Below, piece after piece: positions 17,401 to 27,084 of a stretch of DNA of 64,000 nt. The position numbers were made by a program, and so were the translations under genes. The DNA lies in assembly GCA_963809385.1 (NCBI GenBank), contig CAWEJL010000013.1, positions 1 through 64,000 of the forward strand. The letters run 5' to 3'. The notes beneath the pieces are model-generated. The model was not told where the DNA came from. It made no database searches and saw nothing but the letters and a program-made list of their open reading frames with translations. Numbering within the stretch: the stretch's first letter is position 1; the number at the start of each line of letters is the position of its first letter. Source of the stretch: JAKAIY01 sp963809385. Lineage in GTDB: Bacteria > Chloroflexota > Ktedonobacteria > Ktedonobacterales > JADMIN01.

Positions 17401-18258
17401 TTAGCTCAAGCCCAGCCGGGCGCGGACTTGCTCCAGCGTCTCGGTCGAGACATGCGCTACCAGGTCGAGCAGGGTCGCCTCATCCGCCGCCTGAATCGCC
17501 GCAAGCAGGTCAGCGCTCAGCGGCCCGAATCGCCCCTCAAGAACCGCCTTCACCATGCGCCGCTCGCCCTCAGCGATCCACTCGTCCGCCAGGCCGGATT
17601 CTCTCATGAGATCGTCTATCATTGGGTGGCTCCTCAGCGCCTCTCTGAGTACGCCGCGCCCTAGACGCAGCGCCGAAAGCGCGACCAGCAACGCGGTCAA
17701 CTCACCACGATCAGTCTCAGGCAGGTCAGTAGTTGAGATACGCTCTGCGACTAAGACGGCTGACTCGACAGTGACATCCTTCATGACCGCCACAAGCGGC
17801 CATAAGTCGTAAGCGTCCGTTGAGAGCACGCGCTCAGCGGGTATCTCCCACAATCTTACGACATCGAAGGCATAGCGTAGTGTCTCAACATTGCCCCATG
17901 AGACGACGAGTGGAGACAGAGGAAGCGTGGTCGTGGGACGCAGAAGCACAACTACCGAGCGCGGCGGCAGGTGATCCCGCAGCCACAACCGCAGACCATA
18001 TTCCGCGACGCGCTCCCCAATATCCCGCTCAGGATTGGTCTGTAACTCGATGTGGAGCAGCCCGCGCCGCCCCTCGGCGTCCGCCGCCTCCCAGACCAAA
18101 TCCGCCTGGCGCGGCGCGGCGGGTAGCTCCGGCGAGCGATCGGCGACCCACGTGTACCCAGGAGCCACCAGATTCAGGAACTCATCATGCGCCCTGGAGA
18201 GCAGCCGCTTGAGCGCTTGATCGTATCCTGGCCGGTCGCTCGCGCCTGAAGTTGACAA
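17401..18258 (-). CDS. Rpn family PD-(D/E)XK nuclease with DUF4351 tail
   Basis: A 285-residue protein. Residues 30-90 hold the nuclease core: acidic QADLVWEA followed by the LLHIELQT strand (the D...ExQ triad of Rpn/YhgA-type nucleases). The C-terminal 60 residues (EGRFGPLSADLLAAIQAADE and VAHVSTETLEQVRARLG) form a DUF4351 domain, which is common on these proteins in cyanobacteria and Chloroflexota. Rpn proteins promote RecA-independent recombination and some act in phage defence. The start is a TTG at 18258 with GAGGTGG six bases upstream. It sits between the two SUKH-like genes, on the same strand. Confidence 0.8.
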   Translation of the reverse strand: MSTSGASDRPGYDQALKRLLSRAHDEFLNLVAPGYTWVADRSPELPAAPRQADLVWEAADAEGRRGLLHIELQTNPERDIGERVAEYGLRLWLRDHLPPRSVVVLLRPTTTLPLSPLVVSWGNVETLRYAFDVVRLWEIPAERVLSTDAYDLWPLVAVMKDVTVESAVLVAERISTTDLPETDRGELTALLVALSALRLGRGVLREALRSHPMIDDLMRESGLADEWIAEGERRMVKAVLEGRFGPLSADLLAAIQAADEATLLDLVAHVSTETLEQVRARLGLS

Positions 18259-18342
18259 CGGTCCACCTCATTCCACCTGCTAAACCATACTGCCTAATAA
18301 ATAAAGCTTGCGCAGCCTCGATATCCACCACCTGGGCCCAGG

Positions 18343-19085
18343 CTATATCGGCGGCAACCCCTGCGTCAAGAATGCCAGATCCTCCTCCGGCCGCCGCTCC
18401 AGCCTGGCCCAGCCGGGGAAGCCGCCCCATTGGAAGCATTCGCGCAGGTAGCCAACGAAGGTCGTATTGTGCCATTCATGCAATAACGGCGCATCGGCTT
18501 GGCCGCGTAGCGAGACTTCGTAGGCGCAACCACCGCTGTAAAGATACTTGTGATATTCATCTGGCGCGATGGGCAGATCGCAGCTACTATCCTCTCGCCG
18601 GTCATCGCTCCAGCGCATCCAGTCATCCAGGCGCAAGACCCCGCCCGCCGAAAGAATCTCAAGCGGATCGAGATGTTGAGCGTCCCATTCTGGATGAGAG
18701 CCAACGAAGTTCACGCCGCCAACGACTTCATAGAAGGCGCGCAGCGAGAGCGGCAGTATTCCCGCCGCTCAACCTCTTCGATCAGTTGCGCGACATCGGC
18801 TGGTGGTGGACTAAATGGCGGCTCATAGCGCTCCCACTCGCTCGCTTCCTCAGCGGGGAGCTCGCCTCGGCGCACAGCCCAGCCATAGCCGAACTCGTAG
18901 CCCAACTCCCGCAGGCGCGGGATGAGCGTCTCGATATTCGCGCGGGCGCGACGCATCGTCTCGCGCGCCACCGCGAGCGCATCGCTGTAGAGTGGTTCCT
19001 CGCGCACCGCCGCGCCCAGCCCGACCAGCTCATCCCAGACGGCCTGGCATTCGCCGCTCAGGTAGCGATCGAGGTATGCGCCCAT
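18343..19085 (-). pseudogene. Frameshifted SUKH-like paralogue
   Basis: Two overlapping frames together rebuild one protein of about 246 residues. The 5' part (18711-19085) is helical and charged and ends just before the domain; the 3' part (18343-18714) resumes as LPLSLRAFYEVVGG, VNFVGSHPEWD and ends FVGYLRECFQWGGFPGWARL. A single missing base near 18745 separates them. It is a paralogue of the gene at 16557-17384. Either it is inactive, or the slip is a sequencing error and the gene is whole. Confidence 0.7.
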
Positions 19086-19288
19086 GCGCTATCGCTCCTC
19101 TCCGCGTCTCTTTCTCGCACCGTTGGTTTCGACCCCAATGACACTAACAAGCGATGCGTGCGGCCACCGGAGCGGCCTCCAGCGGAGGAATCTTGTCCCC
19201 GCCATGTGACCTGCCAGTTTCGGCTGAGCTCACGCGCGTCATCTCACCCGGCTGATGGCGCCCATTAGCCCTCAGGCGACCTGACGCC

Positions 19289-20633
19289 TCAGCGCCCATA
19301 TTCAGTCCAGGAGCCGCCAGTGTAGCGCAGCAGCACGGAATGGCCGGCGCCGGAATAGCCACTGTTATTGGGCAGTGACGTCATGACCATGTAGGCGCCG
19401 ACCGCCCAGACGTCCGTGCTGGAGCTTGAGACGACCTCGATAGACTGCAAATCTTTATAGGGTACACCCAGCGTCTTCCACTGTCCGCCCGTATTGGAGA
19501 AGATCGAGGTGATTAGCCCGTACCCCGTGGCGTATAGCGGCGCCGACTGCAACGGCTCGACACTGGCGAAGCCCCACACGGTATCACTCGCCACAACGCC
19601 GGCGTACTGCACGGCTTTGGACGCATGCAAGCTCACATTCGACCACGTAGCGCCATCGAAATGATAGATCAGCGGCGAGTCGTCGGTTTCGATGTTCGTC
19701 TTGGGGTCGTGCATCGCCCCCTCGATCCAGATATCGTTCGGCGCGAACATGCGCAGGCGATAGAAGGTGCTGTTGCGCGGGCTTGTCAACACCACCGTCG
19801 CCGCCCCGCCCTGAATATGCGCGAGCGAGCTTATGGTATTGCCCGTGTTCCAGCCGATGACCCAGGCCTCGCCGTCAGCGACCGGAGCGATGTCGGTGAT
19901 GTAATGCAGGGAAGTGGGTAACGTGGATACCAGCGACCAGACGCCGCCGCTGTAGTGGTACAGCGATGTGCTCGCCCCGCCCTGCGCGGCTTTGAGATTC
20001 GCCACCGCCGCCCAGCCCTCGTCGGGTGTGCGCATCGCTATGACCCCGATGTCCGCCTTTGGATCAGCCGTGGGCAGCGGCTCCCGCTGCCACGCGCCGT
20101 TGGCGATGTGGAGCAGGATCCCGTTACTGCTGTCGTCGCATCCTATGACCCAGCCTTCCGACGACGAGATCATATCAACCCCACTCAGGCGCTCGCCGGG
20201 CAGCGCGGAGCCTACCTGTATCCAGGCGCCGGAGAAGTAGTGGAACACCATGCAGCGATCCGGAAAGCCCGTCACCGGGTCGGTAATGACGCACCCGGTA
20301 CCCCACCCCTCATCGGCTCCGGTCAGCGTGAAGGCGGTGATCTCCACCCCTTTCGGCAGCCCCACCCCACGCTTGGGCGCTTGCAGCGGCGACGTAGCGC
20401 GAGGCCGACCAGAGCGGCGCCGAAGTAGCCGTCGCTGAGGCCTTCGTCACTCGCTTCGCCGTTCGATGGGTGGAGATCGTGGCGAAGGTCGCCACGCCGA
20501 GCGCCATCACCAGCAGCGCGGCAATGACGCTGGCGATGGCAGGGCGCCGCCGGCTGGCCGGCGGGCGCGGTTGCGCGGGATATTCGCGGGAGTCATCGTC
20601 GAGTTCGCGGGTCTGCAGGTCGCGCTGTCTCAT
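19289..20633 (-). CDS. Membrane-anchored beta-propeller-like protein (one frameshift)
   Basis: The N-terminal part (20633 downward; MRQRDLQTREL) has a Pro/Arg stretch, one membrane helix (AIASVIAALLVMALGVATFA) and a Thr/Ser/Ala linker. After a one-base slip in a G run near 20368 the frame continues for 358 residues of repeated units with W-x-x-G and D-x-W motifs (TGADEGWGTGCVI; SSEGWVIGCDD; TPDEGWAAV; APNDIWIEGA; SSTDVWAVGAYM), typical of kelch-like or Ycf48-like propellers. It would be anchored by one helix with the propeller outside. Ligand unknown. Confidence 0.65.
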
Positions 20634-20774
20634 CGCTCGATCCTCCCTGCTCGCATTCCGCGCACGCCCGCGCCGCATGCCCCGCGCGCCCGGCTCTGGC
20701 GTCTGCGCTTCCATGCTATCTATACGACCTGTCTAGCGCTCATCCTCACGAACAGAGCAATCAGATAGAGAACG

Positions 20775-20814
20775 AGAGAGCGGCGCCCGAACGAACGTTC
20801 GGGCGTCGCTCTCT
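20775..20814. terminator. 19-bp hairpin with one G-U pair
   Basis: AGAGAGCGGCGCCCGAACG at 20775-20793 pairs with CGTTCGGGCGTCGCTCTCT at 20796-20814, with a single wobble pair. It lies between the propeller gene and the gene ending at 20982, both on the minus strand, so it likely ends transcription of the latter. No T run follows. Confidence 0.6.
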
Positions 20815-20981
20815 GCTCAAATGGCGACAACTAGGCGTGCGCCGCCGTCTCCCGCGCCACCGCCTCACGCGCTGGCCTCTCGCTCTATCGGCGGCTGTCC
20901 ACAGACAAAGAGCGCCATGTCCTCAGCCGGGCCAGCGCTCCACCTCGTCCAGTCGTGTTCCGCCTCCTGGCGCATGCCCAG

Positions 20982-21581
20982 CTACATGGACGGCTTTACC
21001 GCGATGCCATACCTGGCGATCTCGGGCGCAAACGCCGCCTTGATCGCGCCCAGGAAGCGCTCGCGCCGCTTTAGCGAGCTTCCACCCAGGTGGCTGGTGG
21101 ATACCACGATGGTAGAGCCAGCGAGCCCTGGGTTCCACCACGCGAACAAGCGGCGGAAGACCGAGGAAGCGTACCGGGCGGGATGTCTGGTGTAGATGAC
21201 GAACCGCGTAGAGGTTGTGCCTCCCCGCCCGCTGGCGCGGCCCCACGTGTAGAAGGTCATGAGTCTCACATCATCCCAGGGAACATCCAGACTACGCCAC
21301 GGCGTCAGCGGCGCGCGGTAGGTAATGCCCGCCTCGCCGATCTGAAGGAGAGGCCGCCGGAACACCCAGCGAAACAGCAGCGTCACGAGCGCGCCAAGCG
21401 CGCTGAGCGAGAAAAAGACCATCAACGCGGCGCCCATGATCTTCGCGCCAATGCCAAAGGTATTGTTCTGTACGCCAGTAAAAGCCAGCCAGCCGAGCGC
21501 TACGAACACGGCAGCGGCGATAAGGCGGATGATCGCATTGGAGACACTCGCGAAATAGCGCAGGTCGCGCTTGCGGGCCAT
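20982..21581 (-). CDS. STM3941-like membrane protein
   Basis: A 199-residue protein with two N-terminal helices (residues about 14-36 and 46-70), then a PH-like beta domain (RPLLQIGEAGITYRAPLTPW; SLDVPWDDVRLMTFYTWGR; GSTIVVSTSHLGGSSLKRRE) and a final helix (FLGAIKAAFAPEIARYGI). The layout is that of STM3941-type proteins, function unknown. ATG 21581 is picked because AGGAG is found 10 bases upstream; the frame is open to 21920 through the 3' part of the neighbouring gene. A dead paralogue lies at 26292-26905. Confidence 0.7.
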   Translation of the reverse strand: MARKRDLRYFASVSNAIIRLIAAAVFVALGWLAFTGVQNNTFGIGAKIMGAALMVFFSLSALGALVTLLFRWVFRRPLLQIGEAGITYRAPLTPWRSLDVPWDDVRLMTFYTWGRASGRGGTTSTRFVIYTRHPARYASSVFRRLFAWWNPGLAGSTIVVSTSHLGGSSLKRRERFLGAIKAAFAPEIARYGIAVKPSM

Positions 21582-21625
21582 GGAGGAACTCCTTTTGCTA
21601 ACAAGCAAGAAGGGCCACAGATGCG

Positions 21626-21668
21626 GAAAAAGAGAAGGCGGCGTCTGACTCCCAGATGCCGCCTTCTC
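21626..21668 (-). terminator. Intrinsic terminator after the EtfD-type gene
   Basis: GAGAAGGCGGC (21632-21642) pairs with GCCGCCTTCTC (21658-21668); on the minus strand the stem is followed directly by CTTTTTCC. It lies 18 bases past the stop of the Fe-S oxidoreductase gene. Confidence 0.85.
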
Positions 21669-21685
21669 GATAGGTGGGATAGCGC

Positions 21686-23838
21686 TCAGTGCGCCGCGCC
21701 GTCGCCGCCAGCGGCCACCGGGGCGGCCTCCAGCGCGCGGGCGAGGATCTCGGCGATGTCCTCGACGCCGAAGCGGTCGCTGGCCTCCACGGCCTTGATG
21801 CCGTCCTCGAACATCGTGATGCAGAAGGGGCAGGCGGCGGCCATCGCGTCCGCGCCGGTGTCCAGCGCCTCCTGCACGCGCGTGTTGTTGATGCGCTTGC
21901 CGATCTTCTCTTCCATCCACACACGCCCGCCGCCGCCGCCGCAGCAGAACGAGCGGTTGCGGCTGCGCGCCATCTCCTGCACCCCGTCGGCGTTGATGAC
22001 GTTCAGCACGCGGCGCGGCTCGTCGTAGACATCATTCCAGCGGCCAATGAAGCACGGGTCGTGGTAGGTCAGCTTGCGGCGGTCGAAGCCCACCGGCAGG
22101 TGAAGCTGGTTGGTGGAGATCAGGCGGTCAATGAACTCCGTGTGGTGCACCACCTCGAACGTCCCGCCCAGTTGCGGGTACTCGTTCTTGATCGTGTTGA
22201 AGCAGTGCGGGCAGGTCGCCACCACCGTCTTGACGTTGTAGGCCCGCCCCGGCTCGACGCCCACGCCGCGATATGGCGCCGCGCTGGCGCCGTTCCCGCC
22301 GCTGGCCGCCGTTCGCGCCGTCCGTCGCGGGGGCGCCCTTGCCGAAGCCGTAGTTGTTGAGCGTCTCGATGTTCTGCTGCGCCAGCATCGAGTAGAGGTA
22401 CTCGTTGCCGATGCGCCGCGCCGGGTCGCCGGTGCAGCTTTCCTCCGGCCCCAGGATGCCGAAGCGCACGCCCGCCGCCTGCATCACCTTGGCGAAGGCC
22501 GTCGCCACCTTACGGTTGCGCGCGTCGAACGAGCCCATGCAGCCGACCCAGTAGAGCACCTCCACGTCGGGGTCCTCGGCCAGCGTCGGCACGTTCAGCC
22601 CGGCGGCCCACTCCGCGCGGGTGTCGTTGCTGATCTCCCACGGATTGCCGTTGCGCTCCAGGTTGTTGAAGAGCGGCGTCACCTCCTGCGGGAAGCTGCT
22701 CTCCTCCATCACCAGGTAGCGGCGCATGTCGTCAATCTTCTGCACATGCTCGATGCTGACCGGGCAAATCTCGACGCAGGCGCCGCAGTTGGTGCAGGCC
22801 CACAGCGACTCCTCCTTGATGACGCCGCGGACCATCGGCTCATGCGCGGCCTCCTCCACCGCCTCGCCCGCGCCCACAAGCGTCATGCCCGCCGTGGCGA
22901 ACAGCTCCTCCTTCACGCCGAGGATGATCTCCTTCGGCCAGAGCGGCTTGTCGGTCGCCAGCGCCGGGCAGACGGAGTTGCAGCGGCCGCACTCGGTACA
23001 GGCGTAGCCGTCGAGCAGCTGCTTCCAGGTGAACTGCGTCACCTCATGCACGCCGTAGTCCTCGCGCTCCTCCAGGTTCTCGATCGGCTGGAGCGCGCCG
23101 CGCGCGCCGAAGTTGCGGAAGAAGACGTTGAACGGCGTCGCCAGCAGGTGCAGATGCTTGGAGTATGGCAGGTACATCAGGAAGCCCAGCACCGTCAGCG
23201 CGTTGGCCCACCACGCCACCGAAGCGATGGCGATGGCGGCGGTCGTCCCAATACCGGCGACCATCGGGCCAAGCCAGGCGCCGAACGGCGACCAGTCCTC
23301 GCCGTTGGTGGCGGCGTAGGCGAAGACCTCGAACGCCACCAGCGTCACCAGCACCAGCGTAATCAGGCCCAGAATCGTGAAGGCGTCAGCCATGCCGTGC
23401 GACTGGCTGCGCAGCGCCTTCGGGCGCAGGATCGGTGCGGCGGAAGGTGAAGAAGAGCAGCGAGAAGAACGCCGCGACGACGAAAAAGTCCAGAATCCAG
23501 GCGAAGGGCTGGCTGGAGAGGATCGGCAGCTTGAAGCCCAGCCCCATCGCCCACAGGTTGATCGCGTCAAGCTGGATGACAATGAAGCCCCAGAAGGTGA
23601 AGAAGTGCGCCAGGCCCGGCAGCGGATCGCGCAGCACGCCGCGCTGGCCCAGCACCATCAGCGCGAAGTATTTCACGCGGTCGCCGATGCGGTCGAAGCG
23701 GTTTTCCGGGCGGCCCGAGCGCATCATGCCCACCAGCGTGCGGATGCGCAGCCCGAAGACAATCCACGCGGTCACCAGCACGAAGGCGAAGACCACCGCG
23801 CCAATTGGCCCGCCTGACGGCCAGAACGTGAGACCCAT
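21686..23838 (-). CDS. EtfD-type membrane Fe-S oxidoreductase (two apparent frameshifts)
   Basis: Rebuilt across three frames this is a protein of about 717 residues. The N-terminal part (23838 to about 23440) and the next 100 residues have several membrane helices. Then come two 4Fe-4S motifs (CTECGRCNSVCPA and CTNCGACVEICPV), a CCG domain (VGCMGSFDARNRK) and, in the last frame, a second CCG domain (CPHCFNTIKNEYP; YHDPCFIGR; FCCGGGGGRVW). This matches the membrane Fe-S reductases linked to electron transfer flavoprotein, such as mycobacterial EtfD (Rv0338c), which pass electrons to menaquinone. The slips are near 23437 and in a GC-rich linker near 22290. All key motifs survive, so error is more likely than decay. 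etfB-etfA lie upstream on the same strand. Confidence 0.8.
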
Positions 23839-23870
23839 CTATATCGCTCGCTTCTCTACACAGGCCGCCG

Positions 23871-24021
23871 GGCGAATGAATTCGCGCCTCAAGGCCTGAC
23901 GGCCACAACGTCCGCCTACGCGGACGCGGGGACGGCGGACACGGACGCGGGGACGGCGGACACGGACCCGCGCAGGCGGGTCTCGTGGCGGGACGCCTGG
24001 AGGCGCGGTTTCAACCGCCCG
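23871..24021. repeat. Composite inverted repeat B
   Basis: Begins GGCGAATGAATTCGCGCCTC and ends AGGCGCGGTTTCAACCGCCC. Both ends are TTCA-centred palindromes; inside are GCGGAC/GTCCGC palindromes and a twofold tandem unit GACGCGGGGACGGCGGACAC. Sits between etfA and the EtfD-type gene. Other copies: 30689, 40917, 43019, 45191, 60046; a diverged one at 53291. Confidence 0.9.
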
Positions 24022-24056
24022 GCGTTCCCGCCGCTGCCCGCCCGCTCTCCGCGCGC

Positions 24057-25097
24057 CTACCCCTTGCGCTGCCGCACCTTCTCGGTCAGCTGCGGCACGA
24101 TCACGTTCAGGTCGCCGACCACGCCAAGGTCGCAGAAGCCGAAGATCGGCGCGTCTTTGTCCTTGTTGATGGCGACGATCAGCGCCGAGGAGGCCATGCC
24201 CGCCTTGTGCTGCACCGCGCCGGAGATGCCCACCGCGATGTAGACGGTTGGCTTGACCGTCTTGCCGGTCTGGCCGACCTGATGCGGGTAGGGAATCCAG
24301 CCAGCGTCCACCGCCGCGCGCGAGGCGCCTACGCCCGCGCCCAGCGCCGTCGCCAGCGCCTCGATCTGCTCGAAGCCCTGCGGCCCGCCCAGGCCGCGCC
24401 CGCCGGAGACGATGACCTGCGCCTCCTCCAGCTTGGCGCGCATCGCCGCTGGCATCCAGACGTCGTGGCCGTCGGGGGCCTTGCCCAGATGCCCGGCCTC
24501 CGCCGCGCCTTCTGTGCCAAACGGGCCGGAGAGCTTCGCGCCGTTGGCGGGCGCGCTGGCGGCGGCCACGCTGACCACCTCCGCCGCGCCGCCGACGCGG
24601 TTGGTCGGGAAGGCGTTGGCGCGCGCGCCCACCAGCTTCGTCCCGCCGCCGGTGAACGCCATCTTGACCGACTGCGCGCCGCCAAAGGCCGGCACGGTCA
24701 TCACCAGCTCGCCGCCCTCGACGGCCACCTCGGCGACGTTGTACTCCATGCCCAGGCCCAGCCGCGCCGCCAGCCGCGCCGCCACGTCGCGCCCGTAGTT
24801 CGTCACGCCGAACAGGATCGCCGCTGGCTGATGCTGCTCGACCAGCGCCGCCAGGGTGTCCACATGCGGCTGGATCAGATACTCATCGTAGACCGCGCCA
24901 TCGGCGGCGTAGACCGTCTTCACGCCGCACGAGCCAAGCTCAGCGGCGGCGGCGGCCGTGTTGGTCCCCATCGCCACGGCGGCGGAGGAGCCGCCCAGCT
25001 GGCCCGCCAGCTCCGCGGCCTTGCTCGCCAGCTGCAGCGAGATGCCCGTCATCTTTCCGCCAGCGATTTCCGCCAGCGCCCACACATCGTTCGCCAT
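24057..25097 (-). CDS. etfA: Electron transfer flavoprotein alpha subunit
   Basis: A 346-residue EtfA. The N-terminal domain starts VWALAEIAGGKMTGISLQLA; the C-terminal FAD domain has VIVSGGRGLGGPQGF, then GASRAAVDAGWIPYPHQVGQ and TVYIAVGISGAVQHKAGM, the full EtfA signature. With EtfB it takes electrons from acyl-CoA dehydrogenases and passes them to a membrane acceptor, here probably the EtfD-type protein downstream. ATG 25097 comes one base after the etfB stop, so the two are translated together; the upstream extension of the open frame is a shadow of etfB. Confidence 0.95.
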   Translation of the reverse strand: MANDVWALAEIAGGKMTGISLQLASKAAELAGQLGGSSAAVAMGTNTAAAAAELGSCGVKTVYAADGAVYDEYLIQPHVDTLAALVEQHQPAAILFGVTNYGRDVAARLAARLGLGMEYNVAEVAVEGGELVMTVPAFGGAQSVKMAFTGGGTKLVGARANAFPTNRVGGAAEVVSVAAASAPANGAKLSGPFGTEGAAEAGHLGKAPDGHDVWMPAAMRAKLEEAQVIVSGGRGLGGPQGFEQIEALATALGAGVGASRAAVDAGWIPYPHQVGQTGKTVKPTVYIAVGISGAVQHKAGMASSALIVAINKDKDAPIFGFCDLGVVGDLNVIVPQLTEKVRQRKG

Positions 25098-25098
25098 C

Positions 25099-25875
25099 TT
25101 AGAGTACCTTCTGCTCGACGAGGAAGGCGACGATGCGATCAGCCGCCCCATCATTGCCGTTGTACATCTCACCCTTGCGCTGGGTCGCCACGGGCGACGC
25201 GCCCACGGCCCGCTCGCGCGCGCCCGCCGCGCCCGCCTGCCCGGCCTCCAGGCCGATGTCCGCCAGCGAGAAGGTGTCAATCGGCTTCTTCTTCGACTGC
25301 ATGATGCCCTTCATCGAAGGGTAGCGCGGCTCGTTGATGCTCTTGACCACGCTCACCAGCGCCGGGGTCGCGGCCTCGGCCACCTGATAGCCAACCTCCG
25401 CCGCCCGCTCGATGCGCGCCTTGCCGTCCACGATGTCCAGCTTGGAGGCGAACGAGAGCAGCGGCAGCCCCAGGAACTCGGCCACCGCCGCCGGGACCAC
25501 GCCGCCGTAGGCGTCCGCCGCCGCGCTGCCAAAGAGCGCCAGATCGAAGCCCAGCTTCTTGAGCGCGGCGGCCAGCGCGCGCGCCGTGCCGATGGCGTCG
25601 GAGCCCGCCAGCGCCGCGTCACTCACCAGGACGCCACGGTCCGCGCCCATCGCCAGCGCCTTGCGGATCGTCTCCGTCGCGGTGGCTGGCCCCATGCACA
25701 GCGCGATCACCTCGCCGCCGTGCTTCTCCTGCTGGCGCAGTCCCTCTTCGATAGCGTACTCATCAAAGGGGTTGATGACCGCGTCCTCTTTGCGCCGCTC
25801 CAGCCGCATATCAGCGGTGAAGCGCTTCTCCGCCGTCGTTGACGGCGTCTCCTTCATGCAAACCACAATATTCAC
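25099..25875 (-). CDS. etfB: Electron transfer flavoprotein beta subunit
   Basis: A 258-residue EtfB. It begins NIVVCMKETPSTTAEKRF, has the family signature DAVINPFDEYAIEEGLRQQE, the AMP/FAD-contact stretch ALCMGPATATETIRKALAMG, ADRGVLVSD, and a C-terminal recognition loop region (PSMKGIMQSKKKP). The C terminus is longer than usual by an Ala/Gly-rich piece. I place the start at GTG 25875, with GGAGAGG upstream, since EtfB proteins begin right at this strand. First gene of the etfB-etfA-(EtfD) set. It works in the cytoplasm as a heterodimer with EtfA. Confidence 0.95.
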   Translation of the reverse strand: MNIVVCMKETPSTTAEKRFTADMRLERRKEDAVINPFDEYAIEEGLRQQEKHGGEVIALCMGPATATETIRKALAMGADRGVLVSDAALAGSDAIGTARALAAALKKLGFDLALFGSAAADAYGGVVPAAVAEFLGLPLLSFASKLDIVDGKARIERAAEVGYQVAEAATPALVSVVKSINEPRYPSMKGIMQSKKKPIDTFSLADIGLEAGQAGAAGARERAVGASPVATQRKGEMYNGNDGAADRIVAFLVEQKVL

Positions 25876-26291
25876 GAGGCTCGTTCCTCTCCAGATCAAC
25901 CGGCGATAGCCGCATCGCTACGGCGGATAGCCTACCATACCACGCCGGATGCGGGCGTGGGTGGGGTTTCCGGCGGGCGGTCGGCGAGCTGTGTTCCGGG
26001 AAACGGCTGGGAGGCGTCAACAGCCGCCAGCCCAGGAGATACAGGTGTTAGCTGGACGCGCCAGCTACACCTCACTGGCAGGCCAGCGCCATCGCGCGAA
26101 GAGGGAAGACGGCGCCGCGTCGCAACCAGGCGCCAGAATAGCTCGCGTCAGTATGCGCCTACACTCGTGGGCGCGCGGAGGCGAACGCCGTTGTCCCCTC
26201 GGTTCAGGCTACGCCCATTGTAGCCGTGCGCTCCAAGGGGTGTCAACGGTGTAGCTGGCTGACATGCGGGGCGCGCTCCGTCACACTTGAG
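25876..26291. other. Intergenic region, nothing recognised
   Basis: About 415 bases upstream of etfB. I see no coding sequence with a ribosome site, no clear -35/-10 pair and no strong hairpin. The etfB promoter should be here on the minus strand. Confidence 0.5.
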
Positions 26292-26905
26292 TCACGGCAT
26301 CCACCATACCTTCGGCTCGACATACACATCGTACCGGGCGATCTCACTGGCGCAGGTGGCCTGAATGCGGTCAAGCAGACGCTCGCATGCCTGGGGCGTC
26401 ACGCGCCAGAAGGCGTAGCTCAGCGCGGCTGTCTGTCTGCCACTCAGAAGGAGGGTATCCGGCGGCTCGCTGGCATCTTCGCCATCTTCGCCATCTTCGC
26501 CGTCCGCGTCCGGCGGCTCGCGGCAGGCGCGGGACGAGCGCAAGACCTGTAGGCGCTGCTGCGATTGCGCTTCCCGTGGTAGACACCGATAGCCGCAATC
26601 TCACTCCAGGCCATTGTTCTCGGCTTGACGCTAATGGGACGGCGGTGAGGGAAGCGCCACCCGTCAGGCATCACCTCCACCAGCGGACGGCGCATCACGC
26701 CAAACCGCGCGACCTACACGATTATGCCCATCCCGGGGACGTTGAGGAGCGCGAACCACCACCAGTTCCAGGCTATCTCCGCCGCGCTGATATGCGGACT
26801 CCAAACGATGAGCGCATAGTAGAGAAACACCGCATAGGCGAACGAGTAGGCCAGCCACAGCGCCAGCTTCCACGGGTTGGCGTAGAGGCGGAACAGGTAT
26901 CTAGG
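26292..26905 (-). pseudogene. Dead STM3941-like paralogue
   Basis: A decayed relative of the gene at 20982-21581. Reading the minus strand: a helix pair (LALWLAYSFAYAVFLYYALI; FALLNVPGMGIIV) interrupted by a TAG at 26714-26716, then VARFGVMRRPLVEVMPDGWR, ISVKPRTMAWSEIAAIGVYH, then after a slip near 26520 TLLLSGRQTAALSYAFWRVT and ATCASEIARYDVYVEP, which mirrors the end of the intact paralogue. The tripled unit ATCTTCGCC near 26470-26500 lies at the slip. A stop plus a frameshift suggests real decay. Confidence 0.7.
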
Positions 26906-27084
26906 CGTTCACGATGGCCACTCCTGGGCAAACGGGGAAGCGCGATCACAGCCAATCGCGCGGCTTGCCGCCAGTGTAACATGCGCCGCCAATGGGAGCG
27001 CGACGGTATGGCATGATCAACACTGGGAGTGACGCCATCGCGGACAGCGTGAAGAAAAGGAGCGCGGCATGAGCGCGGATATGC

